A DNA stretch of 64,000 nucleotides from Candidatus Gracilibacteria bacterium CG17_big_fil_post_rev_8_21_14_2_50_48_13 (GCA_002783265.1 PFFG01000008.1:16424-80423), one strand, 5' to 3'; counted from the first letter of the stretch, positions 24,054 to 32,858 are shown. The notes: generated by a model not told the origin, from the sequence alone. Numbers and translations: made by a program.

Positions 24054-24910
24054 TGCCCATGACGGACGGATTGTCGGAAGTGCGTATTACGGTGCCGCCT
24101 ATTGCGACGGTGCAGGTTGAGCGGCATGTAGTCTCTCCATGGACTGGCGATTTTTTGCTTCGTGCGTTGGATGAGGCGACACCATGGCTGGGTGCGCGTG
24201 CCTTTTTGGTCGGCGATCTGCGCTCGGGGCAGGTGCTGGTGTCGCACCGTGCGGAGCAAATGCTTCCTATCGCCTCCCTTACGAAAATTATGACGGTGGT
24301 GGTGGCCCTTGAACGATTTGGTCCTGATGCGGAGGTGCTAGTGACGGAGGAGGCTGTTGCAACGGAGGGGGCGAAGGTGCCACTGCTTTTGGGCGATAGG
24401 CTCACGGTGCGCGAACTGGTGCGTGCCTGCATGGTGCGTTCCGGTAACGATGCGGCCATTGCTCTGGCGGCACATGCGCCGAAGGGAACGGCGCAGTTTG
24501 TGGAGTGGATGAACGATAAGGCAAGGACCCTCGGGCTTTCGGGGGTGCATTTTGCGAATCCCATGGGTTTTGATGCGGAGGATCATTACGCAACGGCCAA
24601 AGCTCTCTTCGATCTCGCGCGCTATGCCGTTAAGACGCATCCTATGATTCGTGAAGCGGCGAAACTGCCGGAGGCGGACGTGCGCGGTCGGCTGAAGACC
24701 TACACGGTGAAAAGCACCAATGCGCTCCTCGGGGACGGACTACTCTCGGTGGAGGGGCTTAAAACGGGAACAACGGAGGGGGCAGGGCAGTCGCTCATGC
24801 TCCTTATACGCTTGCCCGATGGGCGCGAACTGCTCTCGGTGGTTTTGGGCAGCAAGGAACGATTTAGCGAAACAAAAACGCTCCTTTCGTGGATCGTGGA
24901 GCGTTTGTAA
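24050..24910 (+). CDS. D-alanyl-D-alanine carboxypeptidase (S11, DacA/PBP5-like)
   Basis: A 286-residue serine peptidase with all three penicillin-binding motifs: SLTK in IASLTKIMTVVV (nucleophile Ser, about residue 73), SGN in MVRSGNDAAIALA, and KTG in EGLKTGTTEGAGQS. It should trim the terminal D-Ala of peptidoglycan stems. No signal peptide or C-terminal anchor is evident, which is odd for an enzyme that works outside the membrane; the only start consistent with the ATGA overlap is 24050. Either export is unusual or the N-terminus acts as a cryptic signal. Confidence 0.88.
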   Translation: MMPMTDGLSEVRITVPPIATVQVERHVVSPWTGDFLLRALDEATPWLGARAFLVGDLRSGQVLVSHRAEQMLPIASLTKIMTVVVALERFGPDAEVLVTEEAVATEGAKVPLLLGDRLTVRELVRACMVRSGNDAAIALAAHAPKGTAQFVEWMNDKARTLGLSGVHFANPMGFDAEDHYATAKALFDLARYAVKTHPMIREAAKLPEADVRGRLKTYTVKSTNALLGDGLLSVEGLKTGTTEGAGQSLMLLIRLPDGRELLSVVLGSKERFSETKTLLSWIVERL

Positions 24911-24940
24911 AATTTCGTCTGGATAGGGTGAAAAAATGTT

Positions 24941-25513
24941 TTATGACCCTACACTTCCACCTGCCCAGATAATACCCATGATGAAGGACACGATGAGGTA
25001 GGAAAAGAAAATGAGCACAAGCCCAATGAGCACGCGAATGATGGTGCTTTTGAGTTCATTGTGCGATTCCTCCGTGCCGGAGATGGACTGAAACGAACGC
25101 ATCACTACAAGAAAAATTGCCACTGAGGCGGCGATGCTTGCCGACCATGTGATGATGAGGCGAAGTAGCCCCTGAAAGTCGATATTTGGCCCGGGGAGTG
25201 ATTGTAGCTCCTTGCCGAGGCGCGATTGAGAGTTGGTGATGGCGTCTTGCTGGGCGTTGAAGTTGGCAACCGGGTCTTGTTTTTCAGTCAAGTTCTTGTT
25301 TTTATCCTTATCATCAACAGGAACTACGGGAGCTGGAGTTCCCGAAGCTCCTCCAACATTTGAGCCAGTTTGTGTTCCTGTGGTATTCCCAGAACCTTCT
25401 ACAGGTTTTTCGCCAATTTTTGCATACACTGCACCATTGGAAACTGAGAAAAAAATTGTAATTAATACAATGGCGGTGTGTATAGATAAAGACAATTGAC
25501 TTTTTTGCTGCAT
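24941..25513 (-). CDS. VirB2/TrbC-like exported membrane protein 4, with long linker
   Basis: A 190-residue protein with a signal peptide (QLSLSIHTAIVLITIFFSVS..., cleavage near VYA-KI). A linker of about 60 residues rich in Gly, Thr, Asn and Asp follows, then two helices around the loop GTEESHNELKSTIIRVLIGL. That loop has the same shape as in the three proteins at 18354-19613. The linker-coding part is AT-rich like the adjacent large exported gene, with which it diverges. The ATG at 25513 was chosen for the signal peptide. Confidence 0.6.
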   Translation of the reverse strand: MQQKSQLSLSIHTAIVLITIFFSVSNGAVYAKIGEKPVEGSGNTTGTQTGSNVGGASGTPAPVVPVDDKDKNKNLTEKQDPVANFNAQQDAITNSQSRLGKELQSLPGPNIDFQGLLRLIITWSASIAASVAIFLVVMRSFQSISGTEESHNELKSTIIRVLIGLVLIFFSYLIVSFIMGIIWAGGSVGS

Positions 25514-25552
25514 AAGGTATATTTTTGCTAGAGATTTTAACCCCCCTCGCTT

Positions 25553-27700
25553 ATGTTCCGCCACTTCCCCAGTATACGGCAAAAAGGCGAAAATAACAAC
25601 AAAGCAGGTGCTCAAGAGAGCATTGGGCGATTAGGGAAGAGTATTGCAAAGAAAATTGCAACGGTTGCCCTCGCTTTTTCGGCGCAGTACGGTGCATTGA
25701 TTGGTACTCAGCCGGCTCGGGCACAAGAGAATATGAGTGTTTCAAATGTACAAGTTTCTGGGTCTGATGTAGCAGTTCAAAAGAGAGTGGATGCTACGGA
25801 GATGGGAACCTTAGACAAAGTTGATAAAGATTTGTATCAAGTAGACCCTATTCATTCAGTTGAAAATGGCATAGCAATTTTGCACGGTGCGCCAGTAGTA
25901 ATGATGCCCATCATTGACACTACGGATAACAACACTCCTCTTTTGATGATGTATAAAGAGAATGGTGCATTAGGGAAAGAGTATGCAGATAGAGTTGCTG
26001 GACTTTCTCAGATGTTTCCCATGCTGGGAGACTCTTATCGTACTGACTATCCAGGTTACCAATATTTTGTTGATACGGCCAAATGGGTCGAGGAAAATGT
26101 ACAAATGAGTAATGCGGAAAAGATACAGCACTACTATAGAATGATTTACTTTTGGTCGAGCATGTCGAAGTGGGAATGGGAAGGAGAAGGTGACGCAATG
26201 AAGAAAGTAAGTATTCCGATGGATCAGGATAAACAGGATTCTGAAATTGCTCGGTATACAAACTTGATAAATGAACTGCTCAATCAGCCTGAGTACAAAG
26301 GACAACCAAAATATGAGCGTATGCGAGGTGAGGTATCGCAAATGAAGTTAGTAGATCTGGCAAATAATTTGTCATCACTTGCTCAAGATACTCAGACGAG
26401 AATAACTATTACTCAGTTCATTGAAGAGGAAAATTACTTACAGTACTTAGACAAGTCATTGCAAACTTTTGAGGATACAATGGATGCTTTTGAGGCAGGT
26501 GACCCAGACGTAACACGAGATTTCCTTGCCATCCAAAGACGAACTATACAATCTTTCATAATCGAAGATCGCGCTTTTGCAAAAATTGTTCGTGAGAAGA
26601 ACTGGGATTCCGTGCCAAGTATAAAGAATTTGCTAGCACATACTGAAAAACGTATGTATTCTCTCTTAACAAGGTATGCAGATCTCATAGAGAACTTGAG
26701 TGATTTCACCAACAAGCAAGATTACTCAACTGCAATGACTAGAGCAGATAATGCTTTGGAATATGCTGAAGCGGTAACGCACCACGATACTGCAGTAGGA
26801 TATGACAACAAAGGCCAAGAAGTCCTGATTGACGCAAGAGATATTGTAAAATTTGAGGAGAAGATTCTCGAGCGCACAGCGCGAATTTCTGAGAAGTATG
26901 CAATGAAAGATCTTCTTCTTCCGGATATGGTTGTAGATCAAGTCCATGAAGTCAAAGCCCGCATCGACGCCAACCTTCCGGGCTACAAGGTGATTTCTGA
27001 TGCAGATATGGCTGGACCGCGTCTGGATCGCTTTGTAGTGAAGACCGCAACCAATAAATCAGGGCTTTCTACTCTGGAGAAGGCAGAACTGGTGGATATT
27101 TTCAACTCCGTTCTGGAAGCGCCAAACCGAAAGAGTGCTGAGGGTCGATTGGTGCGAACGATGCAAAAGTATTTGTATCTTGCTCCAGACATGTCAAAAA
27201 CCTTCATGCGAGTTGCTCGTGCTGAGGATACGGGGCTGGAGATGAACTTTAATGAAGTTGTCTTCCGTGAAGTGAATGGTGAGACCGTTTCAACGATGAT
27301 GCAGCCTGCGGATAAATTGGAAGCGAGATATACCTTTGTTAACGACCTTCCCTTTGATGTGCCAGCGAATATAAAGGTGTATTATCCGGGTACCCAGCAG
27401 CCGATTCAGGATGTGGAAGTTGTGCTCAAGGCGCACAAGGAAGCGGAGGTCAATGTGACGACCTTCCTTGCTGCAACACCTGCCGTACGCGGTCGTTTTG
27501 ATCAGAATATGCCAAAGTACGACATGCAGATTGCCTCAGTGGAAGTGCCACAAATGCTTGCGAAAAACGAGCCAGAGTTGCCAGCTGTTCTCGCGAGTTT
27601 GCAGACACAGTATGGAAATGGAGCAAGTTCAGTGGATGCACTCTATGTCACCAATGTAAAAACGAACGTCTATGAAGAGGAAAAAAATGATGTGAAGTAA
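25553..27700 (+). CDS. Large exported helical protein of unknown function
   Basis: A 715-residue protein. A long N-terminal region ends in a signal-type segment (IATVALAFSAQYGALIGTQP) with probable cleavage after ARA near residue 57. The middle is mostly helical and charged. Residues about 575-665 look like a beta-sandwich (ARYTFVNDLPFDVPANIKV and VEVVLKAHKEAEVNVTTF). I recognise no family. Base composition changes inside the gene: 35% GC in a sampled 60-nt line at 26101 and 50% at 27361, with the change near 26930. The N-terminal two thirds may have been exchanged or diversified. A terminator follows. Confidence 0.7.
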   Translation: MFRHFPSIRQKGENNNKAGAQESIGRLGKSIAKKIATVALAFSAQYGALIGTQPARAQENMSVSNVQVSGSDVAVQKRVDATEMGTLDKVDKDLYQVDPIHSVENGIAILHGAPVVMMPIIDTTDNNTPLLMMYKENGALGKEYADRVAGLSQMFPMLGDSYRTDYPGYQYFVDTAKWVEENVQMSNAEKIQHYYRMIYFWSSMSKWEWEGEGDAMKKVSIPMDQDKQDSEIARYTNLINELLNQPEYKGQPKYERMRGEVSQMKLVDLANNLSSLAQDTQTRITITQFIEEENYLQYLDKSLQTFEDTMDAFEAGDPDVTRDFLAIQRRTIQSFIIEDRAFAKIVREKNWDSVPSIKNLLAHTEKRMYSLLTRYADLIENLSDFTNKQDYSTAMTRADNALEYAEAVTHHDTAVGYDNKGQEVLIDARDIVKFEEKILERTARISEKYAMKDLLLPDMVVDQVHEVKARIDANLPGYKVISDADMAGPRLDRFVVKTATNKSGLSTLEKAELVDIFNSVLEAPNRKSAEGRLVRTMQKYLYLAPDMSKTFMRVARAEDTGLEMNFNEVVFREVNGETVSTMMQPADKLEARYTFVNDLPFDVPANIKVYYPGTQQPIQDVEVVLKAHKEAEVNVTTFLAATPAVRGRFDQNMPKYDMQIASVEVPQMLAKNEPELPAVLASLQTQYGNGASSVDALYVTNVKTNVYEEEKNDVK

Positions 27701-27714
27701 GGAGAGAGTTTAAT

Positions 27715-27750
27715 AAAAAAGCCCCACACGTTATGTGCAGGGCTTTTTTT
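27715..27750. terminator. Bidirectional intrinsic terminator
   Basis: An A-run, then AGCCC and CACA pair with TGTG and GGGCT across a small internal loop, followed by seven T residues at 27744-27750. It sits between the convergent exported-protein gene and the glyS operon end, and can work in both directions. Confidence 0.85.
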
Positions 27751-27958
27751 AATGGGGGAATCCTATGTTGAACTGTTGTGTGATAACCAACATCAGTAAC
27801 CACAAAAGGGCACAGGCGAGCACCAGGAGAAGGAGGCCGAGCGCAATCCACAGCACGAGCTGGGCTGCGGAATGGCTGGCGTATCCTCCGAGGATGGTGG
27901 ATTTGGGCTTTTTCGGTGTGACGGCCCTTGAAACAAAGGCGATGAAACGCGCAAACAT
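27749..27958 (-). CDS. Small single-helix membrane protein downstream of glyS
   Basis: A 69-residue protein with a basic N-terminal part (TPKKPKSTILGG) and one long leucine-rich helix (about 33-58). Its ATG overlaps the glyS stop in a TAATG arrangement, so it is translated with glyS and lies under the same T-box. No family is recognised. The coupling to glycyl-tRNA synthetase is probably positional only. Confidence 0.6.
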   Translation of the reverse strand: MFARFIAFVSRAVTPKKPKSTILGGYASHSAAQLVLWIALGLLLLVLACALLWLLMLVITQQFNIGFPH

Positions 27959-29370
27959 TAGGCCATGTGGCTACGAAGGTATGCAGGCAGCTCGCTGATG
28001 GCAATGCGTTCCTGCTGCATGCTGTCGCGGTGGCGCACGGTGACGGCGTTATCTTCGAGGGTTTCAAAGTCCACGGTGACGCAGAAAGGTGTTCCGATTT
28101 CATCCTGGCGGCGATAGCGCTTACCGATGGATCCGCTAGAGTCCATTTGCACGCGGAATTGCTTGATGAGGTCCTGGGCGAGTTCCGTCGCACGGTCCCC
28201 CAGCTTGTTCACAAGTGGCAACACGGCTACGGTGACGGGAGCGATGGCAGGAGCGAACCGCATGACGGTGCGCGTGTCGTCCTCGGAGACGGTTTCTTCA
28301 TCGTAGGCACTGAGGAGCACGGCGAGCATAAGACGACCCACACCGAAGCTTGGCTCCATGACATGTGGTACAAACTCCTTGTTGGTGAAGGGGTCGCGGT
28401 AGGTGAGGGTTTTACTACTGTGGGTCTGGTGCTGCGTGAGATCATAGGCACCGCGGTAGGCACCCGCCGCACACAACTCTCCCCAGCCGAAGGGAAACTC
28501 AAACTCGATATCTGTGGTTCCCTTCGAATAGTGTGACAGTTCATCGGGATCATGGTCGCGGAAGCGCAGGCGCGTCTCGTCCATACCGAGTTGATCGCGT
28601 ACAAAGGCCATGCTGGTGGTTTTCCAGGTCTCGAGCAGTTCCTTCCAGTCGGTGGTTTCCGGGTCGAAGAAATACTCGATTTCCATCTGCTCAAACTCGC
28701 GTGTGCGGAAGATGTAGTTTCCCGGCGTGATTTCATTGCGGAAGGCCTTGCCGATTTGGGCGATACCAAAAGGAAGCTTGCGGCGCGTGGTGTCGAGGAC
28801 GTTTTTGAAGTTCACAAAGATTCCCTGGGCAGTTTCGGGCCGTAGAAAGACATCTTTTCCTTCACCTTCCACCACACCCATTTTCGTTTTGAACATGAGG
28901 TTGAAGGCTTTCGGCTCCGTCCAGTCGCATTTGCCACAGCTGGGGCAGGGCATTTTTTTCTCGTTTATGAAGGCAAGAAGATCCGCGGGAGGCGTTTTTT
29001 CTCCGGCCCAGTTTGCAGGTTTTTCGTCCGAATTGTTCGCGTGCTGCCACTCATCCACCATTTTATCAGCGCGGACGCGGGCTTTGCAGGCGCGGCAGTC
29101 CATAAGAGGATCCGTGAAGCTTGCCACGTGTCCGGATGCTTCCCAAACGCTGGGGTTCATGAGAATCGCAGAGTCGAGCCCCACCATGTCCATGCGCTCT
29201 TCCACCATGGTTTTCCACCACAGGTCCTTGATATTTTTGAGGAGCTGCACACCAAGAGGACCGTAGTCCCAGCTGTTGGCCAGACCTCCGTAAATGTCGG
29301 AGCCCTGAAAAATAAAGCCGCGCTGTTTACACAAGTTCACGAGCTGCTCCATGGAAATCTTCGTGGTCAT
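27958..29370 (-). CDS. glyS: Glycyl-tRNA synthetase, single-chain (alpha2) type
   Basis: A 470-residue class II synthetase of the archaeal/eukaryotic-like homodimeric type, not the alpha2beta2 GlyQ-GlyS form. Features in order: CKQRGFIFQGSDIYGGLAN, the motif 1 region from LMNPSVWEASGHVASFTDPL, a zinc-like CRACKAR...CPSCGKC pair, motif 2 IGKAFRNEITPGNYIFRTRE followed by FEQMEIEYF, motif 3 MEPSFGVGRLMLAVL, and a C-terminal anticodon domain (APVTVAVLPLVNKLG). The ATG at 29370 gives the family start; the open frame upstream is the T-box leader, not protein. Confidence 0.95.
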   Translation of the reverse strand: MTTKISMEQLVNLCKQRGFIFQGSDIYGGLANSWDYGPLGVQLLKNIKDLWWKTMVEERMDMVGLDSAILMNPSVWEASGHVASFTDPLMDCRACKARVRADKMVDEWQHANNSDEKPANWAGEKTPPADLLAFINEKKMPCPSCGKCDWTEPKAFNLMFKTKMGVVEGEGKDVFLRPETAQGIFVNFKNVLDTTRRKLPFGIAQIGKAFRNEITPGNYIFRTREFEQMEIEYFFDPETTDWKELLETWKTTSMAFVRDQLGMDETRLRFRDHDPDELSHYSKGTTDIEFEFPFGWGELCAAGAYRGAYDLTQHQTHSSKTLTYRDPFTNKEFVPHVMEPSFGVGRLMLAVLLSAYDEETVSEDDTRTVMRFAPAIAPVTVAVLPLVNKLGDRATELAQDLIKQFRVQMDSSGSIGKRYRRQDEIGTPFCVTVDFETLEDNAVTVRHRDSMQQERIAISELPAYLRSHMA

Positions 29371-29390
29371 AAATAGAAGATCAGGGGATA

Positions 29391-29524
29391 GAAAAAAGCT
29401 CGTCTCTACATACATCAGTGATGTTTGCAGGGACGAGCTCTTGCCCGCGGTTCCACCCGGCTTCGCCACGAAGGCGCTCTTTTATGGAGAGACTAACTGA
29501 CAAACAGGTGCCATGCTGTTCGTC
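29391..29524 (-). promoter_or_regulatory. T-box riboswitch (transcriptional) of glyS with ultrashort Stem I
   Basis: On the minus strand, GGGTGGAACCGCGGG (29458-29444) is the T-box sequence. The antiterminator folds as GGG/CCC (29458-29456 with 29432-29430), the 7-nt bulge UGGAACC and helix GCGGGC/GCTCGT around AAGA. The competing terminator pairs AGCTCGTC at 29439-29432 with GACGAGCT at 29404-29397, followed by a six-U run ending at 29392. Upstream, a 9-bp hairpin GACGAACAG/CTGTTTGTC (29524-29499) shows the loop CATGGCAC with glycine codon GGC at 29512-29510. The bulge A would pair with the U discriminator of tRNA-Gly. No canonical long Stem I fits in the roughly 130-nt leader. Confidence 0.9.
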
Positions 29525-29527
29525 TGC

Positions 29528-29555
29528 AGGATAATTGACTCCTTTACAATGTCAA
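29528..29555 (-). promoter_or_regulatory. Promoter of the glyS T-box transcript
   Basis: On the minus strand, a perfect -35 TTGACA (29555-29550) is followed after 16 nt by TATCCT (29533-29528). The predicted start near 29521 falls right at the foot of the specifier hairpin, so nothing more can precede it in the leader. This fixes the small size of Stem I, if the start site is correct. Confidence 0.65.
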
Positions 29556-29620
29556 GGAATTGACACGCTGAAAAAGTGGGGTAATTTACAAATGTAGAAC
29601 ATTCCTACTCTTTCTCAATT

Positions 29621-30118
29621 ATGAAATCTTCCATACATATAACAAGCCTGATGCGGGAGTTCTCAGGTTTCGATGCGTTGATATTGCGCATATTTGCACG
29701 TTTGCTGGATATGATACTTATTTTCGTTCCAGCGTATCTTTTTATAGCGGGTAGTGGTATGCAATTACTCTTGGGTTGGCCCTCGTGGGGCGTAAGTGTA
29801 TTTTCAGCTGCTCTCTTGTCTGGTATTGTTTTGTACCATCCCGTTTGTGAGCTACTGTGGGGAGGGAGTATGGGAAAGTTATTTGTTGGACTGAGAGTTG
29901 TGAATGAAGAAGGTAACCGTATCTCCATACAACAAGCGTTCATACGCGTGTTTACGAGTGTAGTGGGGGCCCTTATACCTCTAGGGGTGTTGGTTGGCGC
30001 GGGGGCAATTCTCCTCACGAAAGAGCATCAACGCATCGGTGATGTCATGGCAAAAACATTTGTTTTACCCCAGCGTCTACTTTCTGGCGAGCCGCTTTCG
30101 GATTGGGATCAGTTCTAG
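29621..30118 (+). CDS. RDD family membrane protein, copy 1
   Basis: A 165-residue protein with the RDD pattern: an Arg/Asp-containing first helix (LRIFARLLDMILIFVPAYLF), a second helix before LYHPVCELLWGGSMGKLFVG, then GLRVVNEEGNRISIQQAFIR and a final helix. RDD proteins are small polytopic proteins of mostly unknown transport role. A homologue at 39719-40231 shares YHPVCE and the GGS(L/M)(A/G)K block. It starts ATG at 29621, divergent from the glyS T-box. Confidence 0.82.
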   Translation: MKSSIHITSLMREFSGFDALILRIFARLLDMILIFVPAYLFIAGSGMQLLLGWPSWGVSVFSAALLSGIVLYHPVCELLWGGSMGKLFVGLRVVNEEGNRISIQQAFIRVFTSVVGALIPLGVLVGAGAILLTKEHQRIGDVMAKTFVLPQRLLSGEPLSDWDQF

Positions 30119-30154
30119 GTTGCAAAAGAACAGAGTTCGCCCTCCAATAGAACC

Positions 30155-30868
30155 ATGATCTATCTCAAACATCTTCATCTAGAGCTTCCCGCGGAGGTTG
30201 CAGGCTATCCCTTTGATATTCCTGCTCTTCGCACGCTTGGGCATCTTGCGTTTACGACTTCCGTGACATTTCTGGTGGGGGAAAACGGCTCGGGGAAATC
30301 GACGCTGCTGGAGGGGATTGGGCGGGAAGTGGGCTTTAACGTGGCAGGGGGGAATGCCAATCATCTCTATCAGACGGATCAGAAAGAGGCGCCTCTGGCG
30401 GATGCTCTCCGTCTTAGCTGGTTTCCGCGGACACACAAGGGGTTTTTTATGCGTGCGGAGAGTTTGTTTCATTTCGCAACGTTCATTGACGAAAACAATG
30501 CTGAGGATCCAGGCCTGTTACAGGCCTATGGCGGCAAATCGCTGCATGTGCAATCCCATGGGGAATCTTTTCTTGCGCTCTTCAATAATCGTTTTCGCGA
30601 GGGTTTGTTTTTGCTCGATGAGCCGGAGGCGGCGCTCTCACCCTTAAGGCAGTTAAGTTTGATGCGCATCATTCATGATTGTTTGCCCAAAGCGCAGTTT
30701 ATCATTGCGACGCATTCACCTATTTTGCTGGCCTATCCCGGTGCGCGAATTTTGTATTTTGATGAGAGCGGTATGCGGGATATTGCCTATCATGACGTTC
30801 CGCATGTGCAGTTGACGCAGAATTTTCTGGATCGTCCGGAGCGGTATTTGGAGGAGTTGTTTCGCTAG
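30155..30868 (+). CDS. ABC/OLD-type AAA ATPase (soluble)
   Basis: A 237-residue ATPase. Walker A is GENGSGKSTLLEGI (about residues 43-56), Walker B is LFLLDEPEAALSPLRQ, and a C-terminal switch lies in FIIATHSPILLAYPGARI. There is no membrane or long coiled-coil insertion, so it is the small stand-alone type related to RecF/OLD family ATPases rather than a transporter subunit. No nuclease partner is adjacent. It is probably co-oriented with the RDD gene, 36 nt upstream. Confidence 0.8.
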   Translation: MIYLKHLHLELPAEVAGYPFDIPALRTLGHLAFTTSVTFLVGENGSGKSTLLEGIGREVGFNVAGGNANHLYQTDQKEAPLADALRLSWFPRTHKGFFMRAESLFHFATFIDENNAEDPGLLQAYGGKSLHVQSHGESFLALFNNRFREGLFLLDEPEAALSPLRQLSLMRIIHDCLPKAQFIIATHSPILLAYPGARILYFDESGMRDIAYHDVPHVQLTQNFLDRPERYLEELFR

Positions 30869-30887
30869 AATAGAGTAAAAAGATGCT

Positions 30888-32858
30888 CTAGTTTCCCTCC
30901 GGTAATTCAGATCTTTTCTCGTGGGTAGCCTCTGCAATATTGGTGGCGATGGTCTGACAAAGTTGTTTGATATCTTGTTTGAGGATACGCGCCCGCTTGT
31001 AGGTTTTGGAATGGAGTATCCAAAAGAGCGCAGCGGGTATACGAAGCGCATTGAGGACACTTACAAGGGTTTTCGGTTTCGCCTGATCCTGATAATGTGC
31101 CAAAATCGTCGCCCGAAAACGTTCATCACCATTCTCTGTCTGCACTGTGCGGAAATATTGCATGTGAGACCCTGTTTGCCTATCTTTTTCCAGAAGAAAA
31201 TGTTGCAGCAAGATGCGTTCCACTTGCTGCCATGTGACCGAGGATTCGCTATAAGGAATGCTACACAGGATGTAGCCATGAGGGAGTTCTTTGCCCGTCA
31301 AGTTTCTGTATCGTTCGGCGCTATCTGCATTGGCTCGATGTGACTTTGTTGCGCGTAGGTAGAAGACTTCTTTCTCCAGGGCATCATAGAATATGGTCGG
31401 TTGATGATCATCGAGGGCGGGGAGAGGTGCGATGTGTGCGATCTCTTCATGGGCCGCTTCTTTATCAACGGGAAGTATTTCTTCATGGATGGGCTCTATG
31501 ACACTCCGGGCAGTAGTGGCAAGCTGGTCAACGAAGGCATCGCTATTTTCAAAGACTTCAGCCTCGAGATACAGGTTTTCTAACGATTGCATGGCAGGCA
31601 GCAGAATCTCTTCAAGCCAGGCGAGGGCACCCGTATACGAGCGACATAAGTCGAAGAGAGTGATTTGCGGTTCTAGCGCTCGCTCCTTGCCTTCCTCCGA
31701 AAATCCCCTGAGCAATTCACGTGGGAGTAATGCAAGACCCTGTTCCTGGATAAGAAGGTACGAATGCTTATCCGATTGGAGGTAGGCCTTGTTCCTGTCT
31801 TTCGGCCACATGCGTAGAGCTGTTGGTGCCTGAGCATCCGGAGAAATACGCAAAATGACTTTGGGGTTTTTATAGCCTTGGGATCTCCAATGTCGTCCCG
31901 CAGTATGGAGGAGCTCTATGGTGTAGGATCCTTCTTCATCAGTAACCGTATGCATCACGTTCGGCAATAAGGAACCGTTTTGAGCTGCGTGAAGTATAAA
32001 GAGAAGATGGTTCCGAAAGGTTTCCTGCATTTTCCCTTGCTTCCTTAGGCGAGAAAGTGCGACCTCTTGCTCAATGTAACCCTGGAAAGGTAGGCGCTTT
32101 TTTGGATACTTATTACGCAAAGCTTGCGCGAGATGTTGCTGCTCCTCCATCTCTTTCTGTATATGTTCCGGACGCACAACCCGCCCGAAGAGCTTATGAT
32201 ACCGTTGGTGTGTTTCGAGCATGGTGCCATAGAGATGTTCAAAACTTTTGCGGTGAAAAGAATATTGGCGATATTCTGTTTGCTGAAGGAATCTGTCTTT
32301 TTCGCCACCTTGTATGAACCACTCGAAGACGAAGGCATGAAACCATTGTGCGACGGTGGGCCAGAGAAGAAAGTAATAGGTGCGGTATGCAGCAACAGGT
32401 TCGTAACTTTCCCACATATTTGTACGTCGAGCAGAATCCACTAATGGTTGGATCAGTGATTTATCCAGATCTTTGAGCATTGATAGGAAAAAACCGTTGA
32501 GATCACTGTGTTTCCCATTTTTCCCCTGATAGCGGGCAAAAGCGGTAACGGCAGATGTTCGTCCTAAAAATAACAATTCTTCAAGTTTGTAAAAATAATC
32601 TGCTTCTTCCTCGATCATATCCATTTCTAGCATCTTCCGCTCTTTCTCGGAGGCGGGGGTTGTGTGATAGGAGGAGGTGAAGAAGTGCGTCGTTATCTCG
32701 TGCAACAGTTGGTGCAGTACCCCGTCGACCACAATATTTTCGCTTTCTGTCCGAATGATCGGGGGGAGGGCATGGGTAGATGGTGCCTTCAGTTCCCGTA
32801 AAAGCCTATCAATTTCCGGGAAAAAGGTGTCAGGTGTTTTGTCTGGGGTGTGATTCAT
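30888..32858 (-). CDS. Large protein of unknown function (656 residues)
   Basis: A predominantly helical, soluble-looking protein with no signal peptide or clear membrane helix. A central part has strand-rich sequence (SYTIELLHTAGRHWRSQGY and PKVILRISPDAQAP), and the C-terminus is basic. I recognise no domain or catalytic motif. It lies 23 nt downstream of the gene at 32882 on the same strand, so the two form an operon. Together with genes up to 41391 it makes a block of unassigned proteins that looks lineage-specific. Confidence 0.65.
   Translation of the reverse strand: MNHTPDKTPDTFFPEIDRLLRELKAPSTHALPPIIRTESENIVVDGVLHQLLHEITTHFFTSSYHTTPASEKERKMLEMDMIEEEADYFYKLEELLFLGRTSAVTAFARYQGKNGKHSDLNGFFLSMLKDLDKSLIQPLVDSARRTNMWESYEPVAAYRTYYFLLWPTVAQWFHAFVFEWFIQGGEKDRFLQQTEYRQYSFHRKSFEHLYGTMLETHQRYHKLFGRVVRPEHIQKEMEEQQHLAQALRNKYPKKRLPFQGYIEQEVALSRLRKQGKMQETFRNHLLFILHAAQNGSLLPNVMHTVTDEEGSYTIELLHTAGRHWRSQGYKNPKVILRISPDAQAPTALRMWPKDRNKAYLQSDKHSYLLIQEQGLALLPRELLRGFSEEGKERALEPQITLFDLCRSYTGALAWLEEILLPAMQSLENLYLEAEVFENSDAFVDQLATTARSVIEPIHEEILPVDKEAAHEEIAHIAPLPALDDHQPTIFYDALEKEVFYLRATKSHRANADSAERYRNLTGKELPHGYILCSIPYSESSVTWQQVERILLQHFLLEKDRQTGSHMQYFRTVQTENGDERFRATILAHYQDQAKPKTLVSVLNALRIPAALFWILHSKTYKRARILKQDIKQLCQTIATNIAEATHEKRSELPEGN

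Noticed and set aside
29371..29469. N-terminal extension of glycyl-tRNA synthetase
   Set aside because: The upstream in-frame codons are the T-box antiterminator and terminator, and the family start is at 29370.
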